From: Erpobdella octoculata
Taxonomy: Eukaryota > Annelida > Clitellata > Hirudinida > Erpobdellidae
DNA: 64,000 nucleotides
NCBI GenBank assembly: GCA_963978895.1
Contig: OZ022238.1
Span: forward strand, 853,059-917,058
Reading direction: 5' to 3'
In this document: positions 1 to 10,388 of the stretch, one piece after another
How the letters are laid out: each line of letters opens with the position of its first letter
How positions within the stretch are numbered: position 1 is the stretch's first letter
Notes under the pieces: generated by a model
Database searches by the model: none
What the model saw: the letters and a program-made list of their open reading frames with translations, nothing else
What the model was told of the DNA's origin: nothing
Position numbers and translations under genes: made by a program

Positions 1-184
1 AAACTGATTCTACTTATTTTAGTAAAAAAGACCGAAAAAAGAAAAACTTACATCGTTACATCACTTATACACCTGGTACATAAACACCTGAACCAATTTT
101 AATGAATTTGGGTACACTTGAGGGACGTGGTCAGGGCCAGGGATGATTTTGACCCACTTAGCCAAAAAAAAATTCCGCTAACCG

Positions 185-240
185 ACTGGCGTTTCAAGGC
201 CAATAAACCCGGGCGACGCCGGGTATCCTAGCTAGTGTAC
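185..240 (-). mobile_element. terminal fragment of a dispersed repeat (CCCGGCG-hairpin family)
   Basis: The segment around 205-238 reads, on the minus strand, ACTAGC followed by a CCCGGCG/CGCCCGGG hairpin. The same start is seen at 62112 (plus) and 63045 (minus), and a looser version at 22385. I read it as the 5' end of an element of that family, otherwise truncated or diverged here. Confidence 0.35.
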
Positions 241-2060
241 TCATCGCTACAATTCCTAATTATAGTACTAGTAATAATAATGATGAGACTTATATTACAC
301 CATTATTAACATCATTATATTACACCGAAAATACGAGTTTGATTGAGTCTCAAAAATTATTAAAGAGATGCGTTTAAATAGTATACTTTCTAAGTTTCTA
401 ATATAAACACGGATATAACTTAATCATATATATATATATATAAAGGCGATTCATATCATATCAGGTATAATCTATGCGGTAAACTCCAGCCATGCGCGAC
501 GCGGAGTCACTCTAGCGGATCATCTCACCTGGGCGCTCATGATTCATTGATACTACAGGTATCGCAATCGTAATCATGACCCGTCTCCTTTAATCACCTT
601 GGTCGGATTAATGACATCACTACCGCTTCCTTAATCCTTAATCACCGCTCTGCGTCTACTTACATACCTACTTACATACCTACATACATACCTTACCTCA
701 CACCAACTTCAACTTACACCTTATACAATTTTTACGGCCCTACTACTACTACCTTAACAGGCTACCTACCTACCTACCTGACGTTAATCAGTTGCCTAGT
801 AACGGGATACCTGAGCAGCAGGTGGTGCGCTACTCGACGGACGCACGCGCACCTCCCCCACCTCTTCTTCCCCTGCCCCCCACCCCGGTGTCCCCCGCGA
901 AGATATTTGATAAATGTAAACAAATAGCTTACAGCTGCTTTCGAGTCGCGACCGCCGGCCGGCAGCGGCGGCGGCGGCGCGCATGGAGAAAAAATAAGTA
1001 GCCCAAACGAAACCGACTATGACATCAGCTAACTCTCTACTCTACTCCGGCTGATTATTTGCGCAAGCAAATCAGCCGTTTTAGTAGGCTAGTAGCGTTA
1101 GTCGTCGTCTGTATAGCTATAGCTGCAATAGTACGAAATAGAAACTACTAACTACTGCATCAGTCAGCTGAAAAACATTTCCCGTCCTTTTCACAGGCGC
1201 GAAGATAATCAGGCAGACAAGCAGAGACAGCTAGCGGTACACACGCACTAAACAGGACCGTACCAGGCGATCGGCTACTTGATATGCGCATATCATTTGC
1301 ATACTGATGAGCTTCTCCAATGGCCGTGTCTTCTCCGGGCTTTCTCTCGCCGGGACCTGACATCGCCTGAGACGAAATAAATATTTTAAAAAAATTATTT
1401 ATTTATTTATTTATAAAATTTATTTACGATTTATGAAGTAAATCGGAATATTATTTTATTGCTATCTTCAGTAAGTAAAAAATATCGTTACATTAATAGA
1501 TTATATTATAAATTTACTTTTAAGCTTAAAAAAAGTAAAGCTATTACCTTTTGTTTACATTTGTACAATTAAATATTTGAGATGTGTGTTTTGTGTGCAT
1601 GTATGTGTGTGTGTGCGTGTGGACTGCCAATCAATTCCGTCCAGTCAATGAGATTCGTCGAAAGAACACGGGCGCTCGACCAATCGGAGTCCTCCATTTC
1701 AAACGATTAAATCCACCAATGGGAAGTGAGAGGAATTAAATGCACCAATCGGATGGCTTCTTACCTTTATTATACTCTCTCTTTCTCTCTCTCGCTCTCT
1801 CTTTAACAAGTGTCGCAGGACCTACGGGAATGACAATTTAATTAATTTCGACTTAGATGCTTTCCTTCAACTTTAATCACCTGTTTATATATATATATAT
1901 ATTATTTTAAATGCCATTTTTTCTATTTGTTCTCACTTCTCTCTCTTTCTCTCTCGTTCGCTAGCTCTCTCTCTCTTTATTTTTAGAAGCGCATCAATAA
2001 CTTAGAGTTCATATGCTACGAGCTACGGCCACACGAAATTCTGACTTGAGGACAAATAAT
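241..2060. other. intergenic DNA without a supported gene
   Basis: AT-rich DNA with short ATA, CT and TACC runs. A GC-richer patch at about 780-1000 carries a short proline-rich ORF but no recognisable domain; it could be promoter or 5' exon material for the POU gene downstream, which still lacks its first exon. I found no splice-consistent coding exon here. Confidence 0.3.
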
Positions 2061-2069
2061 CAGAAATAA

Positions 2070-2278
2070 AAGTACAATAAAGAAAGAGAGAAGAAGAAGA
2101 AATAGAGAGTGGGAGTGGGAGAGAAAGAGAAAGAGAGACAGAGAGAAAGAGAGAGAGAGAGAAAAAGAGAGAGAGATAGGAAGAAAAAGTAAGAGTGAGT
2201 ACCTACCTAGTACCTGCCTAAGAGCGCTGCTCCAAAGTTCAGCGAACTCAGAGAAAAAAGCCTAACGAGAGAGCAAGC

Positions 2279-2360
<82 letters not shown>
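2070..2360. repeat. purine-rich (GA)n microsatellite tract
   Basis: Polypurine DNA, mostly GAGA, with an almost pure (GA)n run at about 2279-2357. Strong purine/pyrimidine strand asymmetry. Confidence 0.9.
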
Positions 2361-2361
<1 letters not shown>

Positions 2362-2779
2362 GGGAGAGAGAGTGCAGGCGCACCGGCGTTCCGTTATATC
2401 GGCCTGTGATTTCCTCAGCTTTGAAGATGAGTTTGATGTGACGTAAATCCGAGGAAGCGTTGCAGGATGAGTCGATTGTAGATATTCGAATGGAATGAAG
2501 TCGTCGTCGTCGTCGTCGTTATTGAGTGTGGGTGGGTGGGGATTGGTGGAGGGGTAGGTGGGGGATTGGTGGAGGGGAGGATGGAGACTGCTTCCGTTAG
2601 CCTTTGTTTAATCTGTTCGAGTTTGTGTCGTTTGAAGTGTTTTTGTTGTTGTTTTTGTTGTTTGATGCGCGTGCATTTTCTTACTGTCGGAGATGGAGCC
2701 TGACCTTGTTTGGTATGAGAAAATCAAGTGTATTTATATGTAGGGATTATTATTTTGTGCAATAAAAAAGAATTAACTT

Positions 2780-2940
2780 ATGGAAAGAGAGAGATATAGA
2801 GAAAGAAAAGAGAGAAAAAAGAAGAAGAAAGAGAGAGAGAGGAAGAAAGAGAAAAAGAGACAGACAGACAAACAAACAGAAAGACACACAAACAGAGAGA
2901 CAGACAGACAGACAGAGAAACAAACAGAGAGACCAAACTA
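2780..2940. repeat. GA/GACA purine-rich simple repeat
   Basis: GAAAGAGA-type DNA passing into GACAGACA runs. Reading frames through it give only low-complexity peptides. Confidence 0.85.
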
Positions 2941-3179
2941 GACTGAAACAATCGTACACACAAAAGTATATAGTACGCTCGCTAATTGGTCAGAGAGCGG
3001 GCATCGTTTCCCTTCCCCGCTCCTGGCACACAAACCCAGCAAGCACGGTGAACAATGTTCAGACAGGTAACAGGTATACCTAATATCAGGTAATACCTTT
3101 AGGCACGCATGAGCCGGGATGACACGTTGCACAGCCATAGGATATCATTCCCAAACCGCGCGTACAAACTGTTCTAAAC

Positions 3180-3560
3180 GCGCACACACACACTGTTGTA
3201 AATATAAAGTCGCATAATATGAACACGCACAAAAAAAACAACCGCATAACTGCATAACTGCATATAACTGAATACCTACAAAAACAAGACGTAACTCAAC
3301 TTTACGTGCAAGAAAACACAAACAAACTCATAACTAACTGCATAATACAAAAGGCATAACTCACAACTGCATAATATGCACGTGCTAGCAAGCAAACGAG
3401 CAAACTCTCACATGAACGCATAACTGCATATGCAAGTATTATCAAACAAACAAACACTCACATGAACGCATAACTGCATATGCACGTGCTAGAAAACACA
3501 CACAAACATTCACACAAACATTCACACACAGTCGCACGCACGCACGCAAACACACACAAG
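3180..3560. repeat. degenerate tandem repeat, GCATAACTGCATA-type units plus CACA runs
   Basis: Units such as CATAACTGCATA recur irregularly, and a longer unit with CTCACATGAACGCATAACTGC is present twice (about 3408 and 3460). No coding signal. DNA from 3561 to 4130 holds nothing I can support. Confidence 0.6.
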
Positions 3561-4140
3561 CTAGCAGCAAGCACGGCGGCGACAAACGTGATAGGAGCTT
3601 CCTCTTCGATTTAGCCAGCTTGTTTATAAAGTGATGGAGTTCTTCGCATGCTCGCACGAGTCGTCTTGAGTTGTTTTTGGCTGCGACGTAGTCGAGTCTA
3701 GCCGAAAGTTAAAACAGAAAAAGAAAAGAATTAAAAACAAATGAATCTTATTTCTATTAAATAACATAATTAATCAATTAATTTACGCGGTAAATAGTTT
3801 ATTAGTAGTAGTACTAGCGGTGACTATATACTTGGATTTGCACAGTTTATATAGCCAGGCCTGCAGAAAAAAAGTTAGTTGACTTTAATTTTTTTTTTTG
3901 CTGACCGAGCGGAAATTGAAAGCGTCGAATATTAGTGAAAAGTGAAATTAATTAAACAATTAAATTAATAAACAGTTAATTGCTTGAAGAAATTTTATTT
4001 GGTTTTATTGTTTAATAAAAAAAAGGTTTGTTTTCAGCCGAATTTGTTTTATTGACATTTGAAGTTTAAAGATCGGTTTTGACTGCTTTAGAAAGTTGTC
4101 GTATGAAATGAATCTTGCATGTGTTCAGAGAAATCAAAGA

Positions 4141-4580
4141 ACACATACATACATACATACATACATACATACATACATACATACATACATACATACATAC
4201 ATACATACATACATACATACATACATACATACATACATACATACATACAGACATACATACATACATACATACATACATACATACATACATACATACATAC
4301 ATACATACATACATACATACATACATACATACATACATACATACATACATACATACATACATGCATACACACACACTTACATACACACACAAGTCATACA
4401 CACACATACACACACATGCATACATACACACACATACATACATACATACATACATACATACATACATACATACATACATACATACATACACACACACACA
4501 CGCACACACATACATACATACATACATACATACATACATACATACATACATACATACATACATACATACATACAAACATA
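4141..4580. repeat. (CATA)n microsatellite, ~440 bp
   Basis: Tetranucleotide CATA array, interrupted by CACA segments at about 4365-4430 and 4488-4510. Long open frames through it are artefacts of a period that keeps stops out. Confidence 0.97.
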
Positions 4581-4795
4581 CATACAGAAACAAATTGTGG
4601 AAAACTCTCCTATAACTAACTCAAATCTTGCGATTAACTTCTTCCTTTATTATTAACAACCGTTTCATATTTGAACTTTGTAGTTTGTTGATATTAGATC
4701 GATATACTCGTGTAGTTGTGCACACGCGCCCCCAAGCCATCCTGGAATTTGTGCTTTAATAAAAGGATACACATTTAATTGCTTTTTTGAAATAA

Positions 4796-4807
4796 CTACT
4801 ACTACTG

Positions 4808-4881
<74 letters not shown>

Positions 4882-4961
4882 GCTGCTGCTACTACTACTA
4901 CTACTACTACTACTAATAATAATAATAATAATACAACTACTGGTACTACTACTACTACTAT

Positions 4962-5060
<99 letters not shown>

Positions 5061-5090
5061 ATCGTCGTCGTCATCATCATCATCAGCTGA
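4796..5090. repeat. (CTA)n trinucleotide microsatellite with GCT and AAT interruptions
   Basis: Nearly 300 bp of CTA with CTG/GCT blocks, an AAT block at about 4914-4932 and a TCGTCG/TCATCA end at 5061-5086. Confidence 0.97.
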
Positions 5091-5108
5091 ATGGATTCTC
5101 CACTTAAT

Positions 5109-5316
5109 ATCAGAGGTAGACATGGGCCTGTTTTTGGCAACCCAACCCAACGCATAACCTACTGAACTAGACCAACCTCAAAAGCTGAATTTCTAACCCA
5201 ACCCAACTGAACAATTATTTAAAAAAAGTTAAAATTTTAATTCAACCCAACTCACGCATATTTAAGACTAAAATTAGGCCTAACCCAATCCATGGGTCAA
5301 CCCAACTCATGTTGAT
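5109..5316 (-). mobile_element. short DNA element with GGGTTGGG subrepeats, copy 1
   Basis: Begins CAGAGGTAGACATGGG and contains many ACCCAACCC blocks and a CCCATGG palindrome. It belongs to a family with copies at about 6130 (+), 16160 (+) and 20163 (-). Ends compared between copies give inverted termini close to GCAGAGGT/ACCTCTGC, suggesting a non-autonomous DNA transposon of about 190-240 bp. The family name is unknown to me. Confidence 0.5.
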
Positions 5317-6130
5317 TCAGTGGGACTCCCGGTTAATTTCTTGCTCCCACGCGTATATACCTTGGTTGGCCTAGCCAGATATCGGTTCAGGGAAGGAGAA
5401 GGGTTAAAGAAGCAGCAATGGATAATGAAGTGAAAATATTTATTGCAACAGTTTGCTTTCATAGACAATATAGACATAGAGTTGCCGTTTTCCCTGGGGC
5501 AGGGGCGGACAAAGCCAAGAAAAAGTTGGAGACCAGGGTTTTGGGTACCGTAAGTTTCCATATTTTTTCCAAAAAGGTTGTCAACTTTTTCAACTGGTAT
5601 GGTAACCGAGGGGGCCTGGGGAGGGGGAGAGAAGAAAAGAAACCCCAAGAGAGATAAAGAAAGTATAACATCAAGAGAAAACCTAAAAAAACCCGAGTAG
5701 TCCTGCTAGTAGGTACGTATGTATTTATATATATCCGCTCCCTTGTAGTTGGCAGGGCGTCAGTAGTAGACCACCATGTTTTCAGAGGCTGCTCGAGAAT
5801 TGGTTACGCCATGAACGATTTGATGTTTCTAAAGAATTAAATATCTCTCTCTCTTTCTTTCTCTCTCTATCTCTCTCGTCCTGTTCTGTTGATGTTAAAA
5901 TAATCACATTATTCTCGTTTAATGTCTTTTCCTTAACCTGTAAAACGTATTCTGCTAGTAAACAATGATTAGCTAATTAGGTGTAATGTAATGTAAATGT
6001 ATGAAACGTAAAATGAGCTCACATGTATAGTAGTATATATCACTATGAGTCCTGAGAATCAATGAATTACGTATCTCGGTTGTTGTTTTTTATGACTTTA
6101 TCTACACGTACAATCTGTACACTTGTACGC
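5317..6130. other. intergenic DNA between two inverted GGGTTGGG elements
   Basis: Contains a 79-codon plus-strand ORF at 5418-5657 with no recognised domain and lacking support from splice signals; otherwise AT-rich DNA with a short CT tract at 5845-5877. No gene called. Confidence 0.3.
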
Positions 6131-6312
6131 AGAGATAAATATGAATCGGGTTGGGTTCAAATTTTTTTTAAATATGAAAGGGTTGAATTAAAATTTCAAC
6201 TGTTTTTATTAATTTTTTAGTGGGTTGGGTTGGATCAGAAATTTAACTTTTCAGATGGGTTGGGTTGAGAAAGTGATGGGTTGGGTCGACAAAAATGGAC
6301 CTCTGCTTGTAC
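6130..6312 (+). mobile_element. short DNA element with GGGTTGGG subrepeats, copy 2
   Basis: Starts near GCAGAGATAAATATG, carries repeated GGGTTGGGTT blocks and an AT-rich centre, and ends AAATGGACCTCTGC, complementary to its start. Opposite orientation to copy 1 at 5109. Confidence 0.5.
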
Positions 6313-6341
6313 TCTCGATGCTGCTCCTGTTATATTTTTTA

Positions 6342-6461
<120 letters not shown>

Positions 6462-6599
6462 TGTATCTTTTAATATAATCAAATTGATTTAATCTACTCT
6501 TAAACTTTTAACTCTATTTCAAAACTTTTCCAATTATTTTGATTCAATTTCAGTGTCTAACTAGTAAACTCATCCCGTTTAAAATTTTTGAAACTTGCA

Positions 6600-7493
6600 A
6601 AAATAAAAAAGTCAATATAACGTCTGAGATTGATGGACTCTGCAAATTTCTTCAATTCCTTGGACGAACTCCAAATAAACAAACTCTCATTTCTTCTTCA
6701 ACACACTTCAAATTTTTTCTCTCTTGCTGCATTTAATATTTGTAAGAGTTGAAAATCCAATTTCACACAAGTATATGATGTTGAGAACTGCAAAAGGATA
6801 TGCAAAGACCTCTTTGCAATATATGGATGTTCTTTTTCTGTCGTTATCCAGAAGGCGTCAAGGAACATTTCAGCAGCATGCTTTAGTTTCATAGTTCAAT
6901 CAGAGTTCAACTCGGCAAGTTCTTCTACCTCTTTTAGGGTTAATAAGTTAATATGCTTGTGTTGCCTGATGACAGTGAAGGAAAGTAATGACCAATCCTT
7001 TCTCCAAGAGTGGCGATGTGATCATATATCAATGCAATGGTGTCAATTCATTGCTAAATTTTCCCGGAACAAGAGGAAACATTTCAAAATAACCGCTAGT
7101 AACTCTAGATTTCCATATTTTAATTTTGCGTTCCAAAGCTACAAGCTACAATCTGTTGAACTTAGGAGATTTTCATGACGACCTTGCAGACCGGAGTTAA
7201 CAAGGTTCAAATGTTGAAATATATATATATCTGCCAGATGAACCAATATGCATAGTGCACTTTTACCGCACACGGCATGCCACATTTTTAGTTGTTAACT
7301 GTAAACATAGATTAAAATTAAATATAGATAAACTTATAAACAAAAAACGTGTCGTTTTTATACAAATGAACAAAATTTTGAAATATATGTTTTTGATTTA
7401 TGTTTATTTTTTATTATTTTTTTTAAATTTTTTATATGAACTTCTTGCGCCACACTTGGCATAGGCTCGCGGCACACCCGTTGAGAATCACTG
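6600..7493 (-). mobile_element. degenerate hAT-family transposon with C-terminal transposase remains
   Basis: On the minus strand, 6892-6700 encodes FWITTEKEHPYIAK, then LLQFSTSYTCVK, the conserved C-terminal (dimerisation) part of ZBED-like hAT transposases. The upstream stretch (about 7130-6893) continues the same domain but has stops, and the downstream motif VEEEMRVCLFGVRPR (6690-6640) is in another frame, so the gene is dead. The right end at 7466-7493 reads, on the minus strand, CAGTGATTCTCAACGGGTG, a typical hAT terminus. The left terminus is not visible. Fragment of a Class II element, not host coding sequence. Confidence 0.75.
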
Positions 7494-7565
7494 CTGTAGT
7501 AGACAGAGTAGCTTCTAAAACCAGCTTGCTGCGTTTTTCGACAACGAATTTATCAAATGACTGAT

Positions 7566-7795
7566 TAGAGGCGCTGGTGGCAGAGCGGTAGAGCGCTCGC
7601 CTGTCGATCATTAGGTCGGCAGTTCAAGCCTCACCGGCGTCACCAGCGTAACTCCCTTAAGCAAGGAGTTCACTCGCATTGTTAAAGGGGTAGGCGCCTA
7701 TAAATGGCTGCCTCTACAAAGAACCCTTCAGTGGCCTTGAAGTCCTTTAGGATTTACGCCACTCTAAATATTGTCAAACATTATTATTATTATTA
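7566..7795 (+). mobile_element. tRNA-derived SINE with ATT tail
   Basis: The head resembles a tRNA: TGGCAGAGCGGTAGAGC fits a pol III A box with D arm and CAGTTCAAGCC a B box/T arm. A tRNA-unrelated body of about 140 bp ends in (ATT)n. An inverted copy lies at 46735-46905, which marks it as a dispersed SINE and not a functional tRNA gene. It ends only about 20 bp before the POU exon at 7817. Confidence 0.75.
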
Positions 7796-7816
7796 TAATG
7801 TGCATTTATGTTTCAG

Positions 7817-10312
7817 GTTCAACGAGTCCTGGAACCGATATGGAATCGAGTGCCGTGTCAATAGGTATGCCCCATCGCATAAACTCTATTTCATTCGTGT
7901 AAAATAATCCTGAAGAAAATAAAATATCAGTTTATTGATTTAAATTTTATTAAAAAAAATTATATTTAAAACTTTACTATGTTATCAATGTGTTTTAATG
8001 ACATATATTTATTTCGTATATCGAATCAATTATTACTAATTATTAGTTCCTTTTTTTTCTTACAAATCCTCAGGTCAACCTGCCAAATTTCCTTCATTCA
8101 ACCAGCTTTTTCCAGACACATCGGCAGCCCTTTTGACTCAATCACTGGAAGCCGTTTCACCACCGCCTGCTTCCCCGTTGTCGCAGAAAGACCAATACTT
8201 GGCAACCCTTCAGCCGTACAACCAGCCGCCGAGCTACAACGTTGCCGCCGCCGCCGGCTATCAAATCGGTCGCCAGCCGCTGGTCAACTCGAATCCCTAT
8301 CCCGGCTCTCAAATGACTTCCTATTCTCACTTTCTTAGCCCACTCCACTATCCCACGTCCTACAGATCGAATGGTTTCGAAAGTTTCCAGCAATATCAGT
8401 CCCTAACAGCCGGTGACCCGAGCATCCAGCTAGCCATGGGTATAGTCCAACCACCGGCTCAGTTCATGCCCATGAGTAGCGATCACTGGAAACTCGCCGG
8501 CTATGGAGACTACAGCTCTCTAGTCGAGTGTCAAGAATCTAAGCTAAACGAGAGCGTCAGCTCGATCACAGGCGCTGGCAGCGGAAGCGAAGAAGCTGGC
8601 AGCGACGGTCTCCAGTCGCATTCTCAATACAGCCATCTACAGTCGAATCACAATCAGTCGCAGCAGCAGCAGCAGCAGCTGCCCGACTCGCAAACCAGCT
8701 GCATAGGAGACGACCTGAACGAGGACAGCGACTCGATCAACAGCGGCGGCCTGCCCGGGTCGTGCCAGCCTTCGTCCGACGACATGGAGCAGTTTGCAAG
8801 ACAGTTCAAGCAGAGAAGGATCAAACTCGGCTACACTCAAGCCGACGTCGGCCAAGCTCTCGGCTCTCACTACGGCAACGTCTTCTCGCAGACGACCATC
8901 TGTCGCTTCGAGGCTCTTCAGCTTAGCTTCAAGAACATGTGCAAGCTGAAGCCGCTTCTTCAAAACTGGCTCGACGAGGCTGACGTCACAGCTGCCGCTA
9001 CATCCTCTGGACTCAGTAGCTTCTGCGGCAGCGACAGGTAAGAGTCGGCACTTGTGAAATAATCACTTGAATATATATCGTTTAAAGGATGTACAAATTT
9101 ATCGGTTTAAGAAATAAGTTGAGACGAAATTATTTTCATGTTGAATCTTGATAAGATTTGGTCAAAGATATTTTAAGTATTACAAACGATTTTTTTTGAT
9201 GGCTCATCAATTTATCAAAGGAAATAGGTCTTCATTTTGCCTAATTGGCAAATAAATCAGTTCTAGTAAAAATAATTAAAAAGATGTATTGATTTTATGG
9301 TTAGCAGGAATCATTTTCTTGAGTTTATATGCAAAAAAAAATGAAAACTTGTGCACAGTGCGTTCGTTTACTAATTTGGTTCAAGAATGTGATTTGCATT
9401 TTCGCTAACCAGTCCAAATACCTGTCGAGGTTGTTGTAATTTCTTACGATCCGCGGATCCGCCTGACAAAATACAGTGACAAATAAATTTCAAAATTTAT
9501 AGAAAAAAAAAACTACACTGTTCTTCTAATTTCACCCAGCTGGCCAATTTTTAAGCCGAAAAAGGTCGAGTCGTATATTTTTTTGTCGTTATAACTATTA
9601 CCCAGCCGGCAGCCGGGACAATAAGTGGTAAAAGTGCTGTTGTCCCGTCGGTTTTGCCAAAACAGTTGATTCTTCGATTAATTAATAAAGATTACAGATT
9701 TTCTAAAGGGTTAGGGCTCGGGCTCGGGCCCGAGTTAGGGTTTGATTTTAGACTTGTTTCACTTTTTTAGGTAGACATACGGGACCGCCGGCACAGTAGC
9801 AATTTTACCGATTGCAACCACGACGAACCGCCGGAGCAATAGCAACGACCTTTTTTTCGTAAAAAAGTTATCTTTTTTCTAATCAATTTATTGCGGGACT
9901 GCCGGACGACTCAGAAGTTGCTCTGCACGCTCCGTTCCGTTCCTGGAAGGCCAAGTTTCGATCGATACTACATTACATTCATACCGGATAATAGTTTTGC
10001 ACGAGCGTCGTCCATAAATATATATATATATAGCGTCTCCGCAAGGGTTTATAATATTTATAAATAAACAAACGCCACATAAAATAGGGATGTGCTGCAT
10101 AAGCGTATATTTGAAATTTATTTATTTTTTATATTAATTTCGATGTTTTATCTTATTGTAGTTTTTAATCTCAACTCTAGTCGATGTGTTTTTTTTCTCA
10201 AACCGCTGTTTCCGTTTTTTTTCGCCTCGCCAAGTACACGACACGAAACACGATCTCAGTCGTTTAGATCTATTGCAATATGGTAATTAGTGGTGGCGGG
10301 AGAGAGAGAGAG

Positions 10313-10388
<76 letters not shown>

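Noticed and set aside
792..1001. 69-codon ORF as first POU exon
   Set aside because: The ORF begins on a non-standard context, has a proline run and basic tail without conservation I recognise, and no donor of the needed phase could be shown.
4066..4656. Long open frames of Tyr/Val/Cys/Met or His/Thr/Tyr/Ile on both strands
   Set aside because: They are translations of a (CATA)n array; a tetranucleotide without stop combinations gives open frames in all directions.
7566..7650. A functional tRNA gene
   Set aside because: A and B boxes are present but the cloverleaf is poor, the body continues into a SINE with an ATT tail, and an inverted dispersed copy exists.
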